DNA of 64,000 nt from Ampullaceana balthica. Its lineage: Eukaryota > Mollusca > Gastropoda > Lymnaeidae. The position numbers were made by a program, and so were the translations under genes. Positions 35,470 to 46,649 of the stretch are shown piece after piece (within the stretch, counting starts at the first letter, position 1; the number at the start of each line of letters is the position of its first letter). The stretch is taken from NCBI GenBank assembly GCA_944989445.1, contig CALYLW010000995.1, forward strand, positions 103,126-167,125, written 5' to 3'. Under the pieces are notes generated by a model, which had not been told where the DNA came from, searched no databases, and worked only from the letters and a program-made list of their open reading frames with translations.

Positions 35470-38400
35470 CATCACTAATTCTCCAACTTCCCGTGTAGGT
35501 AGAAGCATGAAACTTTGGTAAGTTGTCGAGTAGCCTCTCGCGACGAAAATTGGAGTAAAAGAATTTTAAAAATAACACTCATTGGGGCCGGGGCCCAAAA
35601 ACGTTTTTTTCCTTATATGGCCTATATAAAATTTGAAAATCACCAATTCTCATATTTCCCGAGTAGGAAGAAGCATGAAACTTTGGGAAGTTGTTGAGTA
35701 AAAACCAGCGATAGCGACGGGAGGAAAAAAAAATTAAATTATCACTTCCTGGGGGCCGGGGCCCCAAATGAAGTTTTTTCCTAATTTGAGCTATACAAAA
35801 ATTAAAAATCACTAATTCTCCTATTTCCCGTGTAACTAGAAGCATGAAACACTAGGTAGTTGATAAGCACACTTCCGCGATGGTAACAAGCGAAAAAAAT
35901 ATTTAAAATAACACTTAATGGGGTCCGGGGGCCCAAATGTAGTTTTTTTCTTATATAAAAAACTGACTCATCACTAATTCTCCAACTTCCCGTGTAGGTA
36001 GAAGCATGAAACTTTGGGAAGTTGTCGAGTAGCCTCTCGCGACGAAAATTGGAGTAAAAGAATTTTAAAAATAACACTCATCGGGGCCGGGGGCCCAAAA
36101 ACGTTTTTTTCCTTATATGGCCTATATAAAATTTGAAAATCACAAATTCACCTATTTCCCGAGTAGGCAGAAGCATGAAACTTTGGGAAATTGTTGAGTA
36201 CAACCCCGCGATGGTAACGGGAGAAAAAACATTTAAATTATCACTTCTTGGGGGCCGGGGGCCCAAATGAAGTTTTTTCCTTATATGAGCTATATAAAAA
36301 CTAAAAATCACTAATTCTCCTATTTCCCGTGTAGATAGAAGCATGAAACTTGGGGTGGTTGTTAAGTTCACTTCCGCGAAGGTAACAAGCAAAAAAATAT
36401 ATTTAAATTATCACTGAATGGGGGCCGGGGGCCCAAATGTATTTTTTTTAATATATAAAAAATGACTCATCAATAATTCTCCAACTTCCCGTGTAGGTAG
36501 AAGCATGAAACTTTGGGAAGTTGTTGTGTAGCCTCTCGAGACGAAAACTGGCGTAAAAGAATTTTATAATTTTACACTCATGGGGGCTGGGGGCCCAAAA
36601 ACGTTTTTGTCCTTATATGGCCTATATAAAATTTGAAAATCACAAATTCACCTATTTCCCGAGTAGGCAGAAGCATGAAATTTTGGGAAATTGTTGAGTA
36701 CAACCCCGCGATGGTAACGGGAGAAAAAACATTTAAATTATCACTTCTTGGGGGCCGGGGGCCCAAATGAAGTTTTTTCCTTATATGAGCTATATAAAAA
36801 CTAAAAATCACTAATTCTCCTATTTCCCGTGTAGATAGAAGCATGAAACTTGGGGTGGTTGTTAAGTTCACTTCCGCGAAGGTAACAAGCAAAAAAATAT
36901 ATTTAAATTATCACTGAATGGGGGCCGGGGGCCCAAATGTAGTTTTTTTCTAATATAAAAAAATGACTCATCACTAATTCTCCAACTTCCCGTGTAGGTA
37001 GAAGCATGAAACTTTGGGAAGTTGTTGTGTAGCCTCTCGAGACTAAAACTGGCGTAAAAGAATTTTTAAAAATAACACTCATGGGGGCCGGGGGCCCAAA
37101 AACGTTTTTTTTCCTTATATGGCCAATATAAAATATTAAAATCATCAATTCTCCTGTTTCCCGAGTAGGCACAAGCATGAAACTTTGGGAAGTTGTTGAG
37201 TACAATCCCGCGTAGGTAACGGGAAAAACAATATTTAAATAATCACTTCCTGGGGGCCGGGGGCCCAAATGAAATTTTTTCCTTATATGAGCTATACAAA
37301 AATTAAAAATCACTAATTCTCCTATTTACCGTGTAGGTAGAAGCATGAAACACTAGGTAGTTCATAAGCACACTTCCGCGATGGTAACAAGCGAAAAAAA
37401 TATAAAAAATAACACTTAATGGTGTCCGGGGCGCGGGCGCCCAAATGTAGTTTTTTCTTATCTAAAAAACTGACTCATCACTAATTCTCCAACTTCCCGT
37501 GTAGGTATTAGCATGAAACTTTGGGAACTTGCTGAGTATACTCTCTCAACGATAATTGGCGAATAAGAATTTTAAAATTCACACTGTTGGGGGCCCGGGG
37601 CCCAAAAACGCTTTTGTTCCTTATATGGACTATATAAAATATGAAATCACTATTTTTTTCATTTCTCGAGTAGGCAAAAGCATGAAACTTTGGGAAGTTG
37701 TTGAGTAAAAACCAGCGATAGCGACGGGAGAAAAAAAATTTAAATTATCACTTCCTGGGGGCCGGGGGCCCAAATGAAGTTTTTTCCTAATATGAGCTAT
37801 ACAAAAACTAAAAATCACAAATTCTCCTATTTCCCGTGTAGGTAGAAGCATGAAACTTGGGGTAGTTGTTAAGTACACTTCCAGGATGGTAACAGGTAAA
37901 AACAATATTTAAATTATCACTTAATGGGGGCCGGGGGCCCAAATGTAGTTTCTTCTTATATTAAAACAGACTCATCACTAATTCTCGGATTTACCGCGTA
38001 GGTAGAAGCATGAAACCTTGGGAAATTGTCAAGTAGCCTCTTTGGACGACAAATGGCGAAAATGAATTTTAAAATTCACCTTCATGGGGGCCGGGGGCCT
38101 AACATCGTTTTTTTCCCTTCTATGGGCTATATAAACATTTGAAAATCACTAATTCTCCTATTTCCCGAGTAGGTAGAAGCATGAAACTTTGGGAAGTTGT
38201 TGAGTACACTTCCGCGATGGTAACAGGCGAAGAAATATTTAAATTTTCACTTACTGGGGCCCAGGGGCCCTAATGTAGATTTTTCATCATTTGAGCTATA
38301 TAAAACTGAAAATCACTAATTCTCCTATTTCCTGTGTATGAAGAAGCATGAACGTTTGAGTGGTTGTTAAGTAACATTTTGCGATGGTAACAGGTTAAAA

Positions 38401-39950
38401 AATTATAGATATTTTCACTTAATGGGGGCCGGGGGCCCGAATGTAGTTTTTTTCTTATATAAAAAAACTGACTCATTATTAATTCTCTAATGTCTCGTTT
38501 TGGTAGCAGCATGAAAATTTGGAGAGTTGTTAAGTACACTTCCGCAATGGTAACAATCAAAACAAATGTAAAATTATCATTCACTAGGGGGCCGGGGGCC
38601 AAAATGTAGTTTTTTTTCTGATATGAGCTATATAAAACAGACTCATCATTACATAGATAACTTCCCGTGTAGGTAGGAGCATGAAACTTTGGGAAGTTGT
38701 TAAGTACAAACCCGCAATGGTAACGGGCGAAAAAAAATTAAATTATCACTTTCTGGGGGCCGGGGGCCCAAATTAAGTTTTTTCCTTATATGAGCAATAT
38801 AAAAACTAAAAATCACTAATTCTCCATTTCCCGTGTAGGTAGAAGCATGAAACTTGGGGTAGTTGTTAAGTACACTTCCACGATGGTAACAGGTAAAAAC
38901 AATATTTAAATTATTACTTACTGGGGGCCGGGGGCCCAAATGTAGTTTTTTCTTATATTAAAACTGACTTATCACTAATTCACGGATTTCCCGTGTAGGT
39001 AGAAGCATGAAACCTTGGGAAGTTGTCAAGTAGCCTCTCTCGACGACAAATGGCGTAAAAGAATTTTAAAAATCACACTCATGGGGGCCGGGGGCCCAAA
39101 AAAGGTTTTTTTCCCTCTTATGGGCTATATAAACATGTGAAAATCACTAATTCTCCTATTTGCCGAGTATGCAGAAGCATGCAACTTTGTGAAGTTATTG
39201 AGTACGCTTCCGCGATGTTAACAGGCAAAAAATATTTAAATTATCAAAGACTGGGGGCAGGGGGCCCAAATGAAGTTTTTCCTTAAATGAGCTAGATAAA
39301 AACTGAAAATCACAAATTCTCATATTTCCCGTGTAGGTAGAAGCATGAAACTGTGAGAAGTTTATAATAACACTTCCGCGATGGTACCAGGCGAAAAAAC
39401 TATTTAAATTAACACTTACTGGTGGCCGGGGGCCCAAAAAAAGGTTTTTCTAATATTAAAAACTGACTCATCACGAATTCTCCAACTTCCCGTGTAGGTA
39501 AAAGTATGAAACTTTGGGAAGTTGTTGAGTACCCTCTCGCAATGCAAATTGGCGTTTATTTTTCCTTATACTGAAAATCGCCTTATTCTCCACTTTCCCG
39601 TATAGGTAGAAACATGAAACTTTGGGAATTTGTTGAGTCCACTCTCTCGATGGTAGCATGCAAACAAAATATTTAAGTTATCCCTCACTGGGGGCCGGGG
39701 GCCCAAATGTACTTTTTCTTATATAAAAACTGACTCAAATCTAATTCTATGATTTCCCGGGTAGGGAAAAGCATGACAATTTTTGGGGGCCCAATTTCTG
39801 TTCTTATATAAAAAGTTAATCAGCACAGATTCTCCATTTTCCCGTGTAGTTAGAAGCATGAAATTTTGGGAAGTTGTCGAGTACACTCCCGGAATGGTAA
39901 CAGGTTAATTTTTTTTGTTTAATTATCACTCACTGGGGCTCGGGACACAA
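35470..39950 (+). repeat. Satellite-like array of about 27 monomers of ~167 bp
   Basis: Each monomer carries CACTAATTCTCC, CCCGTGTAGGTAGAAGCATG, a GCGATGGTAAC motif, AATTATCACT and a GGGGGCCGGGGGCCC hairpin. Starts fall every 160-172 bp, from about 35,472 to 39,830. A 500-bp shift aligns 36,078-36,570 with 36,578-37,070 almost perfectly, so three monomers form a higher-order unit there. Monomers at the 3' side (39,560-40,750) are shortened or decayed, and only the GC motif remains recognisable. Minus-strand frames of 60-136 codons are by-products. Confidence 0.88.
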
Positions 39951-40887
39951 AAGTAATATTTTTAACTTATATGAGTTGAATTACAAAAACAAAAACAAAA
40001 GAAAAAACTTTGATACTGTGTAAATGTATTTAAAAAAAACTTGTTGGAAGATAAAAACTTGATGGTCTATATTAAAATTTGTTAGGGCATTAAAATTATA
40101 TTTTTTCAATATTTTGTAGCCGAGGGCCCCTAATATCTTTTTTTGTAAACGTTTAAGACATTTTAACCATTCGATTTCACTCAATTTTAAAAAAAAATGT
40201 TTACTAACAAATATATTAATCATAATCCAAATTGAAATAAGCTGTTGTTTTGAAAAAAGGGTCGATGGGGCCCCAGGCCATTATTTTATTTTTTTGTAAA
40301 GACGTATTAATTGTAAATGTATTTTATTCATCCCACGGCCATTAAACTTTAGGCAGTTTTTGGATACGCTCCATCGAAGGTTTCTGGCATTAAAAAGTAA
40401 AAGTTTTAAAAATCCCACTTATTCCGGGCTGGGGGCCTGTATGCCATATTTTAACATTAATTATATAAAAGGTAATTTAAAATGTGGCTACTAGGTAAAT
40501 GGATGAACTATGGCCAAATTTGATTTAAAAAATAAAATAAAATTATATATGGTAATGAATTTCTAACGTCTGGTCCTTTGGGGCCGGGACCCAAAATATT
40601 TTTTTTTCGTAAACATTTGAAGCTTTGTTACCTTAAAAATAATTTAAATAAATATAGTCACATTTCTCTATCATGACCTAGATTGAAATCCTCAGACCTT
40701 ATGAGATATCCACATCATGCATCCATTTTGCACGGGGGCCCGTAATGTCATTTAAGTACCCATTTTATTTTACACGACTTTGACAAATATTGACAAACAA
40801 GTATATCAATCATGATTCAGACTGAAATCTATTGGTACTTTTAATTGATGTGAAATGGGTTTTCAACGCTTACTAAAATTCTAACTT

Positions 40888-40915
40888 CCGCAGCAGAGCG
40901 CGGGGATTTTGCTAG
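40888..40915 (+). other. Helitron-like 3' hairpin and CTAG end
   Basis: CCGC (40,888-40,891) pairs with GCGG (40,900-40,903) around an 8-base loop. TT/GG wobble pairs could extend the stem. CTAG closes the element at 40,912-40,915 and the next base is T. Confidence 0.65.
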
Positions 40916-40916
40916 T

Positions 40917-42061
40917 AAAAAATAAATTATAAAAAAAACGAGAGAAAAGAGTTTGATTATTTTTGAGACATGTGTTCGCTTAACACGGTCATTGGAAATA
41001 TTTTCTTCCTTTAATTTAAAACCGCAAGATTCGACCAGGCAACAGCTCAGTGACAATTTGAGCACCGTTAATCGTTATCACTTCCCTTTAAAACTCGCGT
41101 CTCTGTTGACGGTTTTCAAAAGTCTAAGAAAATCCCCAACTGATGGCGACTTCCCACTGGTGGTTAATGGGATTAAACCTTCCATTTAAAGCTTAAGGAC
41201 TATTTAAAATAAATGAAAAGCGAAAGAAATGGAAAAGTTTCGGGTGGGGGAATAGCGTTTTATATTTTTCCCCCTGGGAGATTAACTGCTCAGGGGCATA
41301 AGTCAAAGGGTCTCATAAAACACGCGGGATACCCACTTTCTCTTATTAAAGTAATGCACGATGCTAGTAAAATGTTTAAAAGGGGAAGAAAATTTAATGT
41401 TTTGTAAAGTTGTGTGGTTAATGGAATGGGCTATTGGCGTTATTTTATTATGAAAAATATTCATGGCGAATATTACTATAAAAAAAAACTCGGGACCCGC
41501 TTTAACACGCAGTAGACTCTTAAGGATGTTTTATCCGTCTAATCTTCGTCTGACACCCTACCCCAGCGGTTCTTAAACAAAATTTAAGTCTGTAACAACC
41601 TTAGACATTTTGGCTTGAAAGGGTGTTTATCCCTGAGAAATTTTACTCGCGAGTACTCTTGAAGCCAAACAGCTTGTGACGAGCTGGCGAGTAAATGAAA
41701 CTAAACAAGAACGTTAGCAAAACGAAGGCAGTCCGTGGCATTGATGCAATTTGATGAATTTCGACTGGTTGAAGTGAGGATGCCCGCCTTCTGACCACTG
41801 AATCAGAATCATACACAAAACCAACACCAAAATAACGATACATGTATATTGACGCATTTGTTTAAAAACGATAAAACGTATTAGACGTATTAGAGAAGAA
41901 AAAATAGCTGCACGGGATTCTTGTTGAAAAAAAAGTGTATAACTTTGTCGACTTTTAGAGTCAATTAATGTCTGACTCAGTTGCCATGTCTTGGCGCTCA
42001 AATGAATCGTTACAAAATTTAATACCAAATATGGTGGTAAGGGTCATGGCATCCGTTAATA
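40917..42061. other. Unannotated intergenic sequence
   Basis: Frames at 40,953, 41,213 and 41,714 show no known domain. CCAGCGGTTCTTAAAC at 41,563 is a possible lone hAT end. Confidence 0.5.
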
Positions 42062-42391
42062 AAGGGGTCGGGAAACTATGGATCGCGAGCCAGATGTGGC
42101 TCTATTGATGGCTGCATCTGGCTCTAAGACAGATGTTCGATTTTTAAAAAAAAAGTTTATTTAGACACCTTTGTTCTACATATTAATTGCATATTAAAAA
42201 ACAGCAAAACAATGTTATTAAAAAGAATTCAGAGACATAATTATTGTACTTTTAGTGTTGAAATTACACGAAATTACACACATTTACTTGAATTTTTAGT
42301 TTTTAACACAATGTATGGCTCTCAAAGAATTTACTTTTCAAAATATGTGTTTTTCATGGCTCTCTCAGACAAAAAGTTTCCGGACACCCGA
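42062..42391. mobile_element. Probable hAT-type MITE (~330 bp)
   Basis: The left end AAGGGGTCGGGAAACTATGG and the complement of the right end, CGGGTGTCCGGAAACTTTTTG, are imperfect inverted repeats. The GGCTCT motif recurs near both ends (42,108, 42,119, 42,318, 42,359), as in hAT elements with subterminal repeats. No target duplication could be confirmed. The 109-codon frame starting inside at 42,212 runs past the element and is not a gene. Confidence 0.5.
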
Positions 42392-43445
42392 TGTAGAGGA
42401 AAACACGGAGCAAAATATATAAGAGGAAACCTGCGATTTAAAAAAAAATTACAGTTTTTTAAAAATGTTTTCTTTTTCTTAAACCACGATCTTTACATTT
42501 TACATATTAACGGTTCGAGTGCGCAAACTTTATTTAAATAAGAGATACATTGTCAAAGTAATACAAGGCCTAGAAAAGCCCGACAATTAGACACAATATT
42601 AACACAGACCTGTCGACAAGAAACCATCTCTGGTGAACAAACGTCATTAAAACAATAATAAGGACCAACTGCCGTCTCAGGTCCTCTCGGACTGCAAGAG
42701 GAAGAATATTGGTTTCTTTGCCTTACTACTCTGAAGTTGGCCAAAGGTGTCACAACAATATTCAAAACTTGATTATGTTTGAGCTGATCTCAACGCATAT
42801 TTTACGAATTTTCTTTCATTTTAAAATCCCTTATACCAGGGATGTTAACAATACTAAAAAAAATTATTGGCAATACCAATACCAATACAATTTTAAAACC
42901 AGTATTGCAATACCAATACCAATACAATTTTAAAACCAGTATTGCAATACCAATACCAATATTTATTTATTATTGCCTTACCAATACCAATATTTGGGTC
43001 ATTCGACGAAAATAACGCAAATACTTAATTCATCGCTCTATATCGCTTACATCGATAAACGATAACAACATTTTTGGCTAATTTAGACAATGTATTTTTA
43101 ACCAAATTTTGTTCAATAGTTAACACTTGCTTCATCAGTTTTCCTCAAAGCATTCAAATGTCTTTGACAACAAATTAAATAAGTCGGCATACCTTAACGT
43201 CCTAAAGCAACAATATTTTTAATATGTATACACATATTGTGAATGAATGAATGGATGGATGGATGAATGAATGGATGAATGAAGCAAATGACTGTCATAG
43301 AAAAGCAAATGATACATAAACGGTTAAACATCATACTATAGTAAAAACAGTCAGACCGAGTCAGTGGATTGCATCACATCTGGAAAACTAACGATGAACG
43401 ATGAATTTTAGTAGAGTTCACAGGTTAACGCCACCTATTTGGCCG

Positions 43446-44190
43446 TTACCACTTAGCCAGGCGAGGAAAAGTAACAATTTCAAAATGCGCACTGCTCAGT
43501 CGTGAACGAAGAGGGTAAAATACTCGTCCTCCTAATGAAAACAACCTTTCAACAGCAGAGCTTGCAGGAAGTCCTGTATTCAGGTCTATATATATTTTAC
43601 GGATATGTGGATAGGCATCCAATGATGCAATACTGTCTGAAGTGTCTGCCAAGTAATTATTAATTTCTTGATTCACATCAGGTGAATCGTTCACACGATG
43701 TCGTCTGGCTGACAATCCAGCGAAGAAGCCTGGCTGATTATCTGTACCATCAGCAGCAGCCGATGTTGCTTTCTGATCATCAGTAGGAGCAACCAACAGT
43801 GATTGTGAAACGCGTCTCTTCAGTGCTTCAATAAGATGCGAACGCTGTAAATCATCATCTATCCAGTCCAACTTGAAATTGGGATGTACAACGGATGTAC
43901 AACGGATGTACAACAGATGCCAGCTGAGCATCAATGCTGTCAAACATGTTTGAAAATCTTCTACCGATGGCATTCAAAATACATGAAGCTAATGGAGAAC
44001 AAATTATGAGCCGATCATTCTTTCCTTGATGAAGAAACACTTTTAACTGAGCCTTCATCACAACAAGTGTTGGTAGAAGGAAACCAAGTCCAATGTCTTT
44101 TTTAGTTTCACCCTGCAAAATATCTAGTCCACAGCAAACAGGCTTCATAACAGCAACATACTCTTCAACAAATGTTTTCTGTACAGGCTG
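43446..44190 (-). pseudogene. hAT transposase fragment A, frame broken by an 11-bp triplication
   Basis: Minus-strand reading from about 44,190: EEYVAVMKPVCCGLDILQGE, then LPTLVVMK, RFSNMFDS and ASVVHP. The frame then shifts and resumes as FKLDWIDDD, continuing to AYPHIRKIYIDLNTGLPASS and VERLFSLGGRVFYPLRSRLS before a stop at 43,446. These are the central segment and C-terminal dimerisation region of ZBED-like hAT transposases. The shift lies at 43,888-43,920, where GTTGTACATCC stands three times in tandem; two extra 11-bp units add 22 bp. The N-terminal zinc finger and first catalytic region are absent. The stop TAA upstream of EQPVQ marks where homology starts. Confidence 0.88.
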
Positions 44191-44497
44191 TTCTTAGAAC
44201 GTCACTTTCAATTGAAAGTAATGAAAGTGCTGCCATTCTATCCTGACCTTAAGTAATTTTTAACCCTCTCTTCAACAATGAAAATAATCTTTCTCCTTCA
44301 CAATTCGTTCTAAAAATAGCAAGGTAAATTCGCAGAGCAATAATTATATTTGGAAAGGCATTAACCAATTTGTCAGTAATCTGCATCTCTCCAGCATTTT
44401 TGTCACATATATTTGGCCACATAATTGAGAAAAAGTAATAAATAATTATCTCATGAATATTAATTTGGGCGAAGTTAATTTTCATGAATATTAACAT
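44165..44497 (-). pseudogene. hAT transposase fragment B, different subfamily
   Basis: Minus-strand reading NAFPNIIIALRIYLAIFRTN, then CEGERLFSLLKRGLKIT, a TAA stop at 44,249-44,251, and in the same frame GQDRMAALSLLSIESDVLRT. This is the C-terminal end of TTF/ZMYM-type hAT proteins, whose usual wording is an A-L-R-I-L-L segment, a SERSFS-K-LK segment, and MGQERL-LALLSIE. It adjoins fragment A directly, on the same strand, at about 44,165-44,190. A CAGTGACTCGATTAAGG terminus on the minus strand at 44,892-44,908 may be its own 5' end. The N-terminal half is missing. Confidence 0.82.
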
Positions 44498-45307
44498 CGG
44501 CAGATAAAGCAGTTTTACCGTTATTAATAATTAAATTTTAGTTTAAAATTTAAATTCATGAGTTATATCTAAAATCTGTCTACATTGGCATTGGATGAAA
44601 CAAAACATTAACTTGACTCACTTTCAAGCAAGAAATTCTGTAAAAGGAAATCGGAAAGAAATTATTGACCAAAGAAAAAAATGGCATCAAGATCTTGAAA
44701 GTATTACCTATCAGTCCATAATATGCGCAATCATTGAAAAGTTATGAACGAAATAGAACGACGCATTCACGCTACTAAAAATAATTCTAATTACAACAAA
44801 TTTAATATTATATAAATACAAAAAATATTTTTTCTTTGTTTGGCCTTAATTTTGTTTGTAGGCCCTCGGCACGGTGCCTAAAGTGCCTAAGCCTTAATCG
44901 AGTCACTGGTCAATGCTCATTGCCAAAGATATCATATATGATTTGATTTCTATTATCATTCATTTCATTGATCAGTCTCATTCAAAAATTGTTTGGCAAT
45001 GTCACTCGCAAGATGGCGACACCAAAGAAAAATGTATTATATTCAGCTTTATTCACAACCAATGTTGTAGAGAATTTATTGAATATTGCTTTTAGTATTG
45101 GTTAAAAATCAATACCAATATCAAAAATAATTATTGGCAATACCAATACCAATATCAAATTTCAAGAAGTATTGCAATATCGTCCCAATACTTAAAAAAG
45201 TATTGGCAATACTACCAATACCAATACAATATTGCAATATTAACAAACCTGCCTTATACTAACTTCACTGTCTTGTCTCTCTGTCTCTCTCTCTCTGTCT
45301 CTCTCTC

Positions 45308-45382
<75 letters not shown>

Positions 45383-45810
45383 ATCTGTCTGTCGTCGTGG
45401 TCTCTCGGAGAAACAAAAGTAAAAAATGACCGACCCACTTTCCGTGATTCTATCGAGCTGAAGTTTTGCATATAGACTTGTGTCGCATAACAATGCATTG
45501 TATCGAAATTTGAGATCGATTGAATGTACCGTAATTAAACTAATAAATTTGTAGATTATCTCTATGTATCTCTATGTAGCATTTAAATGTTTGTGCAAGA
45601 CTTTCGCGTATTATATTGAACAACCTTTTTAATATTTTCCTGTCACGCGTTGCGGTGCGAATTATATTGCACATACTTTTATAATATTTTCCCGATCTGT
45701 AAATGTTTATGCTAGTCTGTAGTGCGGTGCGTACTACATTGAGCACAATCAATACTTTTATTTATGTCTCAAATATAAAGGATTATTAGTCAAAAACGGG
45801 ATGTTTAATT

Positions 45811-46649
45811 TATAAACTCATTCCACTACTCTTTCCCTTTCCAGTCGATGTGTCTTAATATTTTAATCAGTTACAGTATGGCTTGAAGAAATTTGATACA
45901 TGATAGCAGTACGTAAAGTTCCTTTTTTGATGCACAAAGTTTTAGAGTATCGACTCCATCAAATGTCCAGCCACACTGATTGGGATTTGAAGAGTCCTTG
46001 GTCTCGATATTGTATTGTAAGCCCAAGTCTCGATGCTGTCCAGAAGGCCGAAGCCTTACAACAATACGAGAATGTCGACCCCGTTTTTCCTTTGGCTAAG
46101 TTAGTTGTGACCATCTGTGGCCGAATTTTTGAACTTCCCCGCGGGCCTGTTTTCAAGGCGAGAGAAATCCGTTGACGAGTGTGGGAGTGGGGTAGAAATC
46201 CAAAGTGTCCAAAGTGCGATCAATTTGGTTACCCCCCGTGGCAGGTGGCCAATGGATTTAAATCCTCAACTGCGGGTCAATCGCTGTAACAGAACTCCAG
46301 CCCGATTGAAGCCTTGACCATTACGTCATGAAGAGAAGAAAAGGGGACGGCAGTGGCAATACATTGCTGGTCAGCTTTCAACGTTGAACGACATGTCAAT
46401 TATCGTAGAAGGAGAATCATTGTGTAGTACGGGTAATGTTGAATTCTACGCGGAGACGCCTTGGTTTTTTTAGATTTGACAGTATCTAGAAGATTGTTAG
46501 ATCGTCTGGACCTTTGATACTAGATGTTATCTAACTGCGTATTTAAAATTATATATAATATTTGTAGGATGTAGACAGCCATTGACTGGCTCCATCTATT
46601 CTTTCTACCGTCCAACTTGTGTTAATTATTCTCAGTTTGTGCAGAGGTT
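45811..46649. other. Unannotated intergenic sequence
   Basis: GC content rises at 45,960-46,330. A 91-codon frame at 45,900-46,175 shows no known domain. Confidence 0.5.

Larger units (their letters stand above)
35428..40915 (+). mobile_element. Helitron-like element filled with a tandem array
   Basis: The left end reads TCTATACTAATAAAAGGC after an A, which is a common Helitron 5' terminus (5'-TC). A CTCACTCACTCA run and the block CTCCAACTTCCCGTGTAGG follow. The right end has a short GC hairpin (CCGC...GCGG, 40,888-40,903) 12 bases before CTAG, followed by T, so the insertion fits the A|T target of Helitrons (3' CTAG/CTRRT end). There are no terminal inverted repeats or target duplication, as expected. 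No Rep/helicase frame exists, so the copy is non-autonomous. Almost all of its 5.5 kb is a tandem array of the 5' block plus a GC hairpin. Confidence 0.75.
42837..45251 (-). mobile_element. hAT transposon with 8-bp target duplication
   Basis: The octamer CCTTATAC stands directly on both sides (42,829-42,836 and 45,252-45,259). The ends are CAGGGATGTTAA on the left and the complement CAGGTTTGTTAA on the right, matching at 9 of 12 bases. Both subterminal zones (42,855-42,990 and 45,095-45,235) are full of ACCAATACCAATA and GGCAATAC motifs in opposing orientation. The interior carries a ZBED-like hAT transposase fragment and the end of a second, different hAT transposase, both on the minus strand. 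The element is inactive because of frameshift, stops and missing N-terminal parts. Confidence 0.88.
42823..45810 (+). mobile_element. AAATCCC-family element B, split by a hAT element
   Basis: AAAATCCCTTATAC (42,823-42,836) is the first part of the family's 5' block. The sequence resumes at 45,252 with CCTTATACTAACTTCACTG, a long CT/GT microsatellite (about 45,270-45,382), the core ATTTGAGATCGATTGAATG and the 3' block near 45,770-45,795. The 3' hairpin has decayed (CAAAAACGGGATG). Position and orientation match copies A1, A2, C1 and C2. The interruption is the hAT element with its 8-bp duplication. Confidence 0.8.
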
